Assembly: GCA_951812925.1 (NCBI GenBank)
Contig: OX638369.1
Location: 2,666,001 to 2,730,000 of the forward strand
DNA from: Calliopum simillimum
Lineage: Eukaryota; Arthropoda; Insecta; Diptera; Lauxaniidae
Direction: 5' to 3'
Length of the DNA stretch: 64,000 nucleotides
This document shows, piece after piece, positions 44,927-56,793 of this stretch. The notes below the pieces were generated by a model. That model did no database searches. It saw only the letters and a program-made list of their open reading frames with translations, and had not been told where the DNA came from. Within the stretch, counting starts at the first letter, position 1; each line of letters begins with the position of its first letter. The translations under genes and the position numbers were made by a program.

Positions 44927-46890
44927 ATATTTACATTAAATTATTTTGATTTTTTTTCCATCGGATTAATTCCTATGTAAGGAAAATGCCACAAGAGATA
45001 AAAAAAATTATAAAAAAATCAATCGACTCAACTTAATCGGCAGCTGCCACACATCAATAAATAAACTGCCTGTTAAAAATAAATTTTTTATTTTTTTGAA
45101 GAGTAAGAAACTTAAAAACTTTTTGCGTCGATAAAAATTCAAAGTTTATGTTTGGAATTGATTTTAGTAGTCAATTCAAGCTGCTGCACTACGTCTTACT
45201 TCCGTCATGTCAATGGAAATTGCTGGGCAAGGAGTTGTGTTGAATTGAGTTCGAACTTGAGCACTGCAACTGATAACTTGAAATTGCTTTTATAGACTTT
45301 TAGAGTTTTCATGTTGTTGTCACAAAGCTTTTCTCTTTTAGCGCTTTTATTTAGTTTTCAGATTCAAATCCAGCATACTCGTACATTCTGGTGTATGGAC
45401 AAATAAAAACTTATAAACATCTTTGGTTACTACTTTTCGCATAATACTATTTTAAAAGTTGTGCAGGTTTTTTTTCCGCTTCCATTTGCTAGTAGTGCAA
45501 GTTTCTTGACTACGAGCAAAATCAACTTAAGATTAACACTGAGCGGCTTAAAAGTTTAACGGAAGCTTTCATTGCATTTGATAATCATATCAAAGCAGAA
45601 TATGAGAAAAAACACGAATTACTTGGAATTGGTAAAATGTGAAAAATTTAAAATTAGAAGGAAAAGAATTTAAAAAATTGATTTAAGAGCTACATCCCGA
45701 AATTTGCTAAGACAATCAAAATATTCGTTAGCTAGTCCAGAATTAAGAGTTTTGTCCGAAAAACTCTTATTTACGTAAGTTTTATGCGTAAAACTTTAAC
45801 TCTGGACTAGTAAACGAACACTCATATTGGCTGTCAAAGTTTGAGTTAATTTAAGACAAAATAAACAACATAATGACAAAGATCTTCTGAATAGCACCAT
45901 TACATATGTTACCAAACTTTGTAGGTAAATCTAATTTGGACATTAGATTTTAGATACATGAAACTTTGACTTACTCGCCTTAAATGTCGAATATTTTTGG
46001 AGTGTAAATTTAATGAATGAACTAATGCACACCATACCATAGCTATCTTTCCAAAAGTTAAACAAAGTTAAACTTTTCGGTTGCAAAAAAAGAAATGAGC
46101 AAAATATTCCAACATCTTGATAACGAAATAAAAAAAGCGAATCTTCCGAACTGTCAAAGCTAACTGTCAAAATGTGTGTTGGATTTTACTTGACATACAA
46201 ACATCCACATAAATATTACATATAACACATTTGCAGTTGCATTGGCAAAGTTTATCCACACATGCATGTGCGAGTAATTGCCGTAGTTAGAGCAGCATTT
46301 TGAAGTGAGCATTAAGTATCAGTCAGTATCAAATGCCTGAAAAAATCTAATAATATCTGCTGAGTTTTAGTCTTGAGTATGAAAATTCATTATCAATGCA
46401 GGGATATTAAATAAAAAGTAGGGAAGAGAGCTTGAACTTACAGATACTTAGTTAACTACGGGTGTTATCGAAATCATAATTCAAATTGTTCTAGCTTGGA
46501 AACATGAACTGTGTTTTTGCGGACACTTTACCTGACTTGTGTCAGCTGCACGCGGTAACCTTTTGAAACGGATTGTTCTTCAAAAATATTTTTTCTGACC
46601 TCAAATTAAAAAATTAGTATGACAAATCAAACGAAATTTAACCTTTTTCATACAAAAATGGCCACTAAAGTCAAAAAATAAGAAAAAAAAAAAAAAAAAA
46701 AAATGAAAATATCATTTTTATAGGTCCAGAACTTTGCAAAATCTTATAAAGCAAATACACTCTTAAAAAGCTTATACAGTAAGCTTAAAGTTTCTCATAA
46801 AATATATTCTCTGTAGTGCTAGGGTGACCCAAGAAATTTTTTTTGTATAATAAATCAGAAAATCAGATTTAACCCTATATGTCCCCCCCC
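44927..46890. other. AT-rich intergenic DNA
   Basis: Apart from the hairpin at 45724-45818 and an A-run at 46682-46702 nothing is recognised. Confidence 0.35.
45724..45818. repeat. 95-bp near-perfect hairpin
   Basis: TTCGTTAGCTAGTCCAGA at 45724-45741 is inverted at 45801-45818 (TCTGGACTAGTAAACGAA), and the inner stem AAGAGTTTT/AAAACTTT continues. Possibly a very short MITE or a decayed inverted-repeat remnant. Confidence 0.7.
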
Positions 46891-47029
46891 TAAGTGCAAT
46901 TTTTTGTTTGACTAGGCCTCCTCTATCACCTTCCCTATGTCTGTGTCTCCATAATTTGAGAACCATTTGTTCGATTTGCATGATTTTTTTTTCGTACACA
47001 GATATTTAGGGCATTACCCAGTCATGTAT

Positions 47030-48090
47030 GTATGTATTCTCCTTTTACTCCTAGAAGGAGCATAGCGCCAATATGAAACTTCTCCATTTGTTGCGATCAC
47101 TTGCGATTGACTTTGGTTTTGGGTCTAGCCTGGCGACAAACTTCGCTGTGTGGTTTCCGGAGAGTGTGACCAATCCATCTCCTTTTGCGCAGCTTGACCT
47201 CGTTTGCCATAGCCCTCTGATTGCATTTTTGATGTAGCTCGGCATTTGATATAGTGCGAGGCCACCAAACCTGTAGTATTCGCCTTAAGCATTTGTTGAC
47301 GAATACTTGCAGCTTGTTCGTTAGTTTTTCAGTAACAAGCCATGTTTCGCACCCATATAACAAAACCGATTTCACATTCGAATCAAAAATGCGCACTCTC
47401 GTTTTGGTGGAGATATAACGGAAGAAGGCCATATTTTGTTCAGTTGAGCAAACGCGCCTTTGGCTTTTGCTATTCTTGAGTTGATACCCTCTTTTGCTTC
47501 ACCATTCATGGAGATAATGCTGCCTAAATACGTGAAGCTATCGACGTTTTCGATGTCATCACTGCCAGCTCTAAACGTGATGTCATTCCTGTTTGCGTTT
47601 AGCTTCATTTTTTGGTCTTGGATACGTTGATTTTTAGGCCGGCCGTTTGTGATTGCAAGGCAAGGTCTTCAATTTTGCTTTGCATATCTGTATGTTTGAA
47701 CGATAAGAGGCAGATGTCGTCAGCGTAGTCGAGATCTTCCAGAAGTTCGGTAAAGTTCCATTGGATACCCCTTTTGGCCTTATTGAGAGCTTTATCTATG
47801 ATATCGTCAAGAACGATAAGGAAGAGTGATGGTGATAGTAATGGTGAATGACGGTGATAACAACCCGTTGTGTCACACACTGCATTTAAAGCTTTCACAT
47901 AGTGCACGTACTAAGTTTATGGCTTTTGCGGCAATACCTTTTCGTTGCAGTGAAACCCAGATATTTTCTCGGCAGACACTGTCAAAGGCAGTGCTATAGT
48001 CTACGAAGACAAGTTGAGCACGCACAAGTGCAGCACGCCACTCGCATTTATTAAAAAATTGCTTTGAATTCGCCCGTGATATCATGAAAT
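47030..48090 (-). mobile_element. 5'-truncated non-LTR retrotransposon (RTE-like)
   Basis: Read on the minus strand: FVDYSTAFDSVCRENIW, a degenerate QG/LLSP block, LSPSLFLIVLDDII, LEDLDYADDICLLS (catalytic YADD), GLKINVSKTK, FTYLGSIIS, VLLYGCETW and WIGHTLRK. This order is the reverse transcriptase palm-thumb and C-terminal region of RTE-like LINEs. The 3' end near 47030 has a (CATA)n tail. At least three frame breaks. Confidence 0.85.
47051..48080 (-). pseudogene. LINE reverse transcriptase remnant
   Basis: Frames 48250-47873, 47907-47605, 47608-47372 and 47432-47097 are consecutive parts of one protein broken by frameshifts. The endonuclease domain and the first reverse transcriptase motifs are absent, so the copy is dead on arrival. 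The YADD active-site motif is intact at about 47720. Confidence 0.82.
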
Positions 48091-48309
48091 GCCTGTCTTT
48101 TTCTGCGTTTGTGTTCCTTGGTACATTAGTGTATTTTGTGAAAGCACCTGAACGTATAACATCCCAAACACAAAATTTTTCGTGTGTACATATCTCTGAA
48201 ACTGTTTGACAAAAATGGATAAAGTAAGGCAAATACATTTGTAAAGTCATCAGGAACGGGCGAGCGAAGTCGCTTCCGGTGCAACTAGTACTACTATATA
48301 AAATAAAAC

Positions 48310-49620
48310 GTCAATCTTTCAGTATCTCTATGCATCTATAACTCGTAAACCAATTGTACGATTTGCATGATTTATTTTTCGTTCAAAGATATTTTGCAAG
48401 GTCCTACAATACATTTTATTTCAAAATACCCTCGGCTTCGCCCAGTTTGATGGAAAATTCAATTAGGGGAACTGATGCTATTGCGGTATAGCTAATGTTT
48501 AGGTGGAATTTGAAAGAGAACCGTTAGATCAATTTCAGCCAAATTTTTTTATGTTAATCATGTAAGTATTGGCTACAGAATATATTTCAATAAAATGTTT
48601 GCAATTTCATTAAAAAAAGTTATTGAGCAAAATCTGAAAAAAGTAAAAAAAGCTGTTTTCAAAAAGTTGGGAGGTAATGTGGTATATATGATGGCACAAT
48701 GTGGTATACATATATACTGATCAGTACTTGTAAAGGGGGCTTGTAATGTGGTACATATAAGTGGGGTAATGTGGTATACTTATCCATACAACCAAATATA
48801 AAGTTTGAAAGGTATGAAATAAGTTCATAATAATATTAACATTGGTTCTCAAACTCATAGTTCTTATAAAAAAATAAACAGAAATCAAATAATGTTAAGA
48901 ATTACAAGAAATATTCATATACCACATTAGGGAATCCCGACTATACCACACTGGCCAATTTTTAGAAATTATAAAATTCTAAAAATAAAATAGGAAACTT
49001 TGTGAATTTACATAGCTAAACACTTATTTCGCAATACTTAGCACTTACCTTTATTGAATACAAATAAAACTTCACTAAAAAGAAATTTTTTCTTAACAAA
49101 ATTTTTTTGCAAAAAATCCGGAAAAAAAATCAACCACACGCGATTAAAGTTTTGTTCAACTGAAACCGGAAAAATTTTGTTTGGTGCATGACAGCAACAC
49201 ATCCCTGGTTTTTCATGTTTTCTGACAGGATAAAAGCAGTGACGTTCGCAGGTTCTTTCCCAAATCGGAGATAAGCGACCATACCACATTGAAAAACTAT
49301 ACCACAATAGCATCAGTTCCCCTATTCTAAAACCAGTTATCTGATTTTTATGATTTTTTTTCTTTCAAAGACATATTATCCGTTGAGGTTGCAGGATAAA
49401 CTCTTATTTAAAATTCTTTCAGCTCCCTTGGGATATTCAGAAATGCCGGCACCGAAAGAAATAACATCCGCTGGAAAAATGGGCAAAACCAATCGACTTA
49501 CTTAAAAAAATAAAATCCTACATATCTCTGAAACTGTTTCACAGAAGATGGATGATATTAGCAAAATTTGTAAATGGTATCAGGAACGAGCGAATGAAGT
49601 CACTCACTATATTCTAATAA
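48310..49620 (+). repeat. Dispersed family 3, copy interrupted by a TA-flanked element
   Basis: 5' part 48310-48475 (CTCGTAAACCAATTGTACG, CCCTCGGCTTCGCCCAG), 3' part 49325-49620 (CTTTCAAAGACATATTATCC, AAATAACATCCGCTGG, GAACGAGCGAATGAAGTCAC). The uninterrupted copy at 38511-38963 reads across the junction. Confidence 0.7.
48476..49322. mobile_element. 847-bp TA-flanked element, GGGGAACTGATGC ends
   Basis: GGGGAACTGATGCTATTG at the left is inverted at the right end, flanked by TA at 48474-48475 and 49323-49324. Subterminal repeats GTGGTATA[C/T]ATAT recur at 48670-48780. No transposase. The TA target fits Tc1/mariner-type mobilisation. Confidence 0.82.
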
Positions 49621-49624
49621 AAAT

Positions 49625-51039
49625 ATTTGCAAATTCAAAGTATTGAGTAAAACCATCGCCATCTTAATTTTATAAATAATTACCATCATGGCTAAGAAAA
49701 CTTTTACTTGAACAAAATCTCTAAAAGGCTGCAATTATTCAATTAAAAGAAGCTGATTAGAAACAAGGCAAAGTACACACAATGTGGCGTGGCACATCAG
49801 ATACTTCGAAGCAACGTCATTACGATAAAATTTCGTGCTTTTAAAATTTTAATGACAGCAAAAGGGAAGACAGCGTTAGGCAAAAACATATGTATCTATG
49901 TGCGTAGCCACTATTCGTGTTAGCGGAAAATTCAATTTAAAGTTTTATGCAGAAAATGTCCAAGATAAAGATTACAATAACAACAACAATGTACGCTGCA
50001 AGAAAGTGAAACAGAAAGCCATGCGATATGCTTGAGGGAGGCTTTGCTTAGTCTTTGGAAAGATTATCTATTTCTTGGTTATTTGAGAATATTTTAAACG
50101 TGAGAATGGACATGAATTGAAACTTAAATAAAAAATATCCTATACACTGAGAGAAAAGTTTTATAATTTTTATAGCGAAAATTGATTCATAATTACTGAA
50201 CATTTTTTTGACCGCCTAAAAATTTTATAAAAATTTTGAATTTCGTCCTAAGTAATATTTCAGTATTAGCATAGTAAAAATTATCAAACGCGATACTGAA
50301 AATTACTAAACAGGAATATAATTTAAAAAAAAAGAAACAAATTATATAATAGAAAACCATTAAATTAAAAAAAAAAGATTTGAACCGGGGGAAATATGTA
50401 GTGTGATCAATAAACACAGTCAGATAGACGTGCCATCTGACTAGTGCCATCATTATATTGAAACTGACTGAAACTTTATTTGCTTAAAATGCCCTTCTAC
50501 CAAATTATCAAGAATCGCACAATGAACGAAATTCGACCACAATTGTATTAAATAATTTTGGCACTTTTCGGACACTTTTAGTACTTTTTTGCTATTTGGT
50601 ACAAAATATAAAAGCTAATTTTTCATCTGTGGTACAGTGACAAATTGGAAAAGTAAATAAAACAGAAGACATGAATTTTGACCCAGCTTTCTTTAAATTT
50701 TGTATATGATTTCTTAAAGAAGTTAAATCATTTATTACAATATAATAATCGATAAACTGCTGCCTATTGTTTCCTGACCTGACTCACAAAAATAGCTAAA
50801 TCTGTCGGTTGTACGCCTTTTTCAGCCCCTTTCTGATGATTTTTATATACTCCATGTACTCAATACGCGTGCCAATTTCGAGAAAGTTTTTGAAAGAGCC
50901 TTGTCGTTAAAATAACTTTAAATTAAATTAACAAAAACTATTTTAATTAAACTGACTATGCTAAGGCTTAGACTGGGTATGTTGATATTCGGTAACTATT
51001 TTTGACCTTTTGGGCTAAATTTTAAAAACTTTTATGCGT
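49625..51039. other. AT-rich intergenic DNA with possible Pol III-type segment
   Basis: At 50378-50450 the minus strand has GGTTCAAATC followed by a T-run; upstream text does not fold as a tRNA. No gene recognised. Confidence 0.35.
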
Positions 51040-51745
51040 ATGTATTATAGATAGGGTCGAAATTTAAATTTATCCCCACATCGACTCAAAAGTTAGAAGG
51101 ACTCTTAAGAACGTTATTTGCATCAATTTCTTTTCGTTCCGATAGAAGCCTGAATTCTTTTCTCTTTACAAAATTTGCGTCAAGATTTTTGGCGTTAAAA
51201 AAATTTACATTTTTTTTGCAGTATAGATAATATTTGGTTCCAAAAATAAATTTTTTTCAATTACGCGGTAGGAAAAACGACTTTTTAACCCAAAAGCAAA
51301 AATATTTTGAGACATGCTATAGTTCTTCAAAAATTGGTCAAAACGAAAAAAAAAAAAAACAAATAAAAAATTTTCAAAAATTCTAAAAAAATTCACACGT
51401 ACGCTTTCGACGATTCTTAGCATTTTTTGCCCCACAAAATTTTTTACTTTTGAGTTCAAAAAGCGCTAACGTAAGAAACTCGATTTTTGGAACTGAATAT
51501 TATCTATAATATTTACAAAATTTGTTATTCTGTGAAGAAAAAAAAGTTATGAGCAAAATCATGTTTTTTTTGCCAAAATGGGCCTGCAGGAGAATCAAAA
51601 GTGCTCCTCAGGTTTTTTCGCAATGAAAAAAAAAAAAAAAAAAAAATTATGCAGTTATTATTTTTAAGAGTCGTTCTAAGTTTTGAGTTGGTGTAGGGAC
51701 GAATTTTTTTGCTTTACACAAATCGAACCAGTTTAATATATGACT
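51040..51745. mobile_element. Palindromic element, about 700 bp
   Basis: CGACTCAAAAGTTAGAAGGA near 51082 is inverted as TCGTTCTAAGTTTTGAGTTG near 51672; outer parts GGTCGAAATTTAAATTT and CACAAATCGAACCAG also pair imperfectly. Related to one arm of 33034-33550. Confidence 0.65.
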
Positions 51746-54233
51746 TTAAGAAAAAAAAAAAAATCGTAAAAGTTTCAATGTCTCGTTAAACATCCTGTTT
51801 TATATTCGATGTGCAATCTAATTGACATTGACCATGTTTATACAGACTGGACTTTTGATTTATTTTGCTGTAATTTAGAGTTGTGTTTTTTCCCACTTCT
51901 TTTTTAACCAGACTTTTTATTTCATTTTACTACTCATACTTACTGCCAACAATGTTGTATGAGTTGATTCAAGGAAAGCACACATGATGTTTGCATAAAA
52001 TTCAGGATTCACAGAAAACATTATTATCTGCAGTATTGCCATCGTCATATAATCATCATCATCATCATTGTTGTCATATGTACAGCAGTGGACTTGGCTT
52101 GTTTCCGGTTTGTCATGCTCACTTAAAGCACTTCCGGTGTTCAGCGTCAGCAAACTTGTACTTACATATACACATATACATATATTTGGAACGTATACGG
52201 ATATTTTGCGACTTTTTAGTGGCATTGCTTTTTTTGTATTTATTTTCTGCTTATGTTTTTCTGTATTAGTTAACAAAAAGAAAACAAAAACTTATCACTG
52301 GACCTTTTCAATGAATCCTTTATATGTGCGGCGACAGCTGACGTAATCCTTGTTTGTTCCACTTTGTTGTGAGTAGTTATCTTTTTGTCGTCGAAAAAAG
52401 TAAAATCCATTTTGTTGCACCGGCTTACTTTAGTTAGCCCGTAAAGCTGAGTTGAGCCGGTAGCATGAGGGCAGTAAGCAAGGTATTTAAACGGGTGAAA
52501 AAATTTGGAAAAAACTTGTTGTATTCTTTTTTTTTATACAATAAAATCACACAAGTACTTGTGTGAAAACGGTGCAACAGATGTTGCGCTGATTTTCGAT
52601 GAAACCTTTGCACTTTGACGATATAAAGCTGATTAATGACTAGAGAAAAGAAAAATCTTCTTGTGAGATGCATTTTTCTCCAGCACTCTCTTGTAAGAAG
52701 ACAGCAGGACAATTTATTTATTATGGCTAAGGTAAAGCAGTGCACCAGCTTCCCAAGGGAGCACTTCAGCGTTTGTTGCTATGACAAACATTAAGATGAC
52801 AACCAACAAAAGCAGCACAGCTTTATCTAAGTAATGCATTAACATTACACACAGTGCAAATGAAATTTTTCAATGACATAAGTGGAGATGAGTGTAAGCG
52901 CCTAAAAGCAGACTCCTCAAAATAAATAAATTGCAAAAGGACTTAACGTATAAAAAAAGCGAATTGAATAAACAACACAACATGAAGGACTAAACAATGA
53001 CACAGAGCATTCAAAGTCTTAATTAAAAACCATCAACCCCGCCTTAATGCTGTGGTGGCTTTACTTTGCATCACTTGACATCAAAATGCGATGCACAGCA
53101 TAATTTTGTCTTTGCGTATTGCACGCAACATGCCAGGCCAGCCACATAGCGTCAGTCTTAATACCCCACACTGACGGCTGGAGGCGAACACTCACTTGTA
53201 ATGGACACCATGCTGGACATTATGATTGCGCCGTAATGGGATTTATTTATAATAATTTCCATGGAGATATGGAATGAAATGTAAAACGCTGCCAGTTTTG
53301 TGCAACGCTTAAGTTGTTGAACGGCAACGCATAAATTAAAACATGGCACTTCGAGTGAGTGAGTAGTGGTGGAAAATTTTTAGCCGATAAACAGGTAGTT
53401 TTCGCAGAGATAATGGATTTTCTCAACAGTTTTTCGTAATTTCAACGATTAATTTCAACTCAATATTTTGCGGACAACTAAGTTTGGATAAGATGAGTTG
53501 CCTAAATTTTAACATGAATATTCCAATCAAGCAGAATCAATGAAGTCTCTATAGTTAACTTTTTAACATAAAGTGCAGCAATTCTTTTTCTTTCTACGTT
53601 GAAATATTTTATATTCAATTTAATGCGCCTTTCCCCACTGTATTTACATTTAAGTAAAATACCACAACAATGCCTGAAACTTTGCTAAGAAAAACAAATT
53701 GCACTTAATTGGGCGCGACAGTCTTAACACTTTCTAGGACACCAAAAAAACAAGAGAAAAATAAACAGAGCGCATTATAAACTTTTGCTCATTTAAGCCA
53801 GACGCTTAAGTCCTGCAGCATCATAACTTATAAGAATACTTAGTTATTAAGACATTTGTTGCACAATGCTGTTTTTTGCAAAAAAAAAAAAAAAAAATAA
53901 TAAAAGCGCTAAAAAGCAAAAACGCCGGCATTTAAATGGATGCCACTGTATTCAGAATTAGAATTTCAAATGAAGAGCACGTGGTGCGCGAAGAAAAATA
54001 GATGACCTAGACAGACGATGAAATGTAAGCCAATGTTCCGAGCTTGACATTGTTGCTTTTGTTTATTGTTATTGCAAAAGCAGGATATGATTTGTACTTC
54101 CGAAAGCGCTGAATGCAATGAAGTAGTCATACGATAGTAAGTTCTTGACAAACTGTGAAAAAATGCATATAATGATACATTTCCAATAAATGTGGAGTTA
54201 AGACTTTTTGGGCTTGCTTATCATAAAAATAAG
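51746..54233. other. Intergenic region without recognised gene
   Basis: Contains an ATC/TCA microsatellite at 52050-52076 (giving an Asp run in a minus frame) and an A-run at 53880-53897. Several short frames on both strands lack domains. Confidence 0.4.
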
Positions 54234-54235
54234 TA

Positions 54236-55115
54236 GGGGAATGTCGTATAGGTTGGGACGGGTTTCGTTTTTGGTGAGCGGTTTTGTAACGGATGGAAAT
54301 AATGTTAATTTAGATAAACGATAAGCCAATAAAAAAGTATGGTCATTGGCTACAACTTTTCTGTACGAAACAAGCTTCAACAATGCAACGACTACAATGG
54401 TTGAAATGTCTTAAATTTTACTATTCACATTTTGGATATACCTCGCCAAATTGCTTATTGGGATTTTATAAACTTTTGCAGTGGATCGAATGCTTTTATG
54501 AGCCAACTTTATTTCCTTGATCACTGTGACCAATGGCAATTTCACGATCGATTTGTCGTGCGTTCTGTGACATTGCGGAATTCAAAGCACATAAATGCGT
54601 TACAATCTACAAAAATTCAATAATAAATGCTTTTTAGCTATTAAAAACGTAATTGCATTCATCAAATATTGTAAAAATATCATTTAAATGGTATCGTAAT
54701 GTCTTGGAATAAAAAAAGTGCTGTCCCAACTTATACGACATGAGTGTCCCAACCTTTACAAAGTTGCCATCTCGTGAAAGACAAAACACAACAATGCATT
54801 TCAATTACTCTTTCACACAATGAACATACACTGAATACAAGACACATTGAACACACTTACATGAAATTATTGGTTTAAATTCGGCAAATTACGAAAACGC
54901 AGAGACTATCGAAAAGCTCGTTTTGATATGACAATTTACTCTTTGTTTGCTATGGACATAATCAGCAAGATTTATTCCATCTATTGCACATGAAACGTTA
55001 AGTTATTAACAGACTTAACTTCAGACAGTCATAACATAGGTGTTGCCAGTATCAAAAATTCAGGAAAAACGGCTGTCCCAACTTATACGGCGTCCCAACC
55101 TGTACGACATTCCCC
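54236..55115. mobile_element. 880-bp TA-flanked element, GGGGAATGTCGTA ends
   Basis: GGGGAATGTCGTATAGGTTG at the left is inverted at the right end with one or two changes; TA at 54234-54235 and 55116-55117. The core GTCCCAAC[T/C]T[A/G]TACGACAT recurs at 54722-54741. Its end GGGGAA equals that of 48476-49322, suggesting related families. Confidence 0.82.
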
Positions 55116-55542
55116 TAATAAAACTTTTTCTTATTTACCAAAAAATGCATATGCCTATTTTTGCCCAATCAAAGAAATGTAATTTCATTGTTATAAGCCA
55201 ATGTACCAAATTGTCTATAAGGAATTCTCAGAATATTGTAACATTCCAACAAAAACACAATTTGTCTGTCGAGATGAAATTATTAAAATAATTGTTGACA
55301 TAAACATATCGAGAATCACAACAACACAGAGTTAAAGCAAAAAAGAGCAAAAAAGAGCTTTATTTTTTGTTTTTTGTTTAACCAGAAAAAAATGACATGC
55401 ACTGAGCAAAATCGGCCTTAGTTATCAATATTTATGTAGGAAGTGAGCCTGTCAGTCAGCTAAACTGACAATAGCGGAGGTGCACAACGTTTGTCTAGAA
55501 GTGGACGAAATTACTAACTGAACTGCAACACTGAGACAGCAG

Positions 55543-56785
55543 CAGTGCTTCCGAAATAAAAAAAAATTCGGTGCCCATAATTCAAAAAATAAGTGCCCAA
55601 AAGTGCCCGTTTCGAGAAAAAAAATTTTATTAATATTTTTTTTATTTCGAAAACGAACATTGTTTTCAAAAGTACCTGAAATATGGGTTTTACAAAAACA
55701 GCAACCACAGTAGCTTTACGCTTTATAAAAGTAAAAAGTAGCACAGCTAGAAAATAAAATCAACATTTTTTATATTTGCTAAGCAGCTCTTTAGATGGAT
55801 AATACTCACTTAGGGAACAGTTCTTTACCATTTGTTTCACTATTAATAAAGCATTTACTGTGCTTATTTTTAAGCAATTTCGATTCTTTGTTTTTATGTT
55901 GTTTAACACTTCGATTTCTTCAATTTTGTCACCACAAATATTTGGAAATAAATTAAACAGAGGAACCATACCCTCTCCCAGGCTTTGAGGATTTAATTTT
56001 TGTAACTCAGTTAAAGTTTCATCAACAAAGTCAAATCGTTTTATAACTTCCCGAACAAATTTTGTATAGTATTCTTTGCAGTTTTTTTTTTAAATTGATA
56101 TAATATCGGCTTCTGAAAATTCATTCATAGCCAACTGTGCCTTAGGCCCAACATAAATATCTTTGTCGTTAATAAATAAATGTTTTGCTTTTTCGATATC
56201 CAATATGTTTAGATTGTTCTCGTCAATAAATTCTTTTTAGTAAATAGCCTTTGATGGCAGGCAGAAGTTTTCAAATTTTGGAATTTCACTCTGAAACTCT
56301 TTGTTCAAATTATTTGTCAACTTCAGTATGTACGATACGAAAATATACTCTATTAATTGAATTTAAATTTTCGGAAATATTAATCATCAAATCCGAATCA
56401 CTATCAAATTTGTTGAGAAGGAAATAATACTGAAGTGGTTCCCACTGTTTTAAAATACATAGAAAATTATTTTTCAATTAGGTTTTGTTTTATGTTATGC
56501 GCCTGCCGCATCTGCCAGTTAAATTGAAGTGTCAAAATTAAAGTCATATGTCAAACGTCAAACATGTCAGAGTCGCAGCGTGATAAATTACTTTGACACT
56601 TCGAGTGCAAGTCAGGGCTACTGCGTGAATAAAAGTAAAAGAATAGGCACGAAAACTTAAGTTTTCTTGAGGAACATATGGAATAAATTCTTGGACAAAA
56701 AATGGGTGCCCAAACAAGATTTAGATAGTACCCAAGAGTGCCCAAGTGCCCAAAATTTTTAAAAGTGCCCGTTTCGGAAGCGCTG
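55543..56785 (-). mobile_element. hAT transposon relic with exact 8-bp duplication
   Basis: Ends CAGTGCTTCCGAAA and inverted CAGCGCTTCCGAAA, flanked by GACAGCAG at 55535-55542 and 56786-56793. Near the ends GTGCCC repeats occur (AAGTGCCCAAAAGTGCCCG and others). Carries part of a hAT transposase on the minus strand. Confidence 0.92.
55760..56460 (-). pseudogene. hAT transposase C-terminal remnant
   Basis: On the minus strand the text QWEPLQYYFLLNKF begins about 56440. Interrupted frames follow, and the last frame (55969-55760) has the dimerisation-region pattern NIKTKNRNCLKISTVNALL and a C-terminal YYPSKELLSKYKKC. At least three stops or frameshifts. The BED finger and N-terminal catalytic part are missing. 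Confidence 0.75.
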
Positions 56786-56793
56786 GACAGCAG

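Larger units (their letters stand above)
46895..48290 (+). repeat. Dispersed family 3, copy interrupted by a LINE
   Basis: Its beginning (CTGTGTCTCCATAATTTGAG, GATTTGCATGATTTTT, CAGATATTTAGGGCA) is at 46935-47015 and its end (ATAACATCCCAAAC, CATATCTCTGAAACTG, GAACGGGCGAGCGAAGTCGC) at 48145-48290. The LINE fragment occupies the gap. Confidence 0.65.

Noticed and set aside
51917..52276. 119-residue minus frame with an Asp run
   Set aside because: The Asp run comes from an ATC microsatellite and both strands have open frames here; no recognisable domain.
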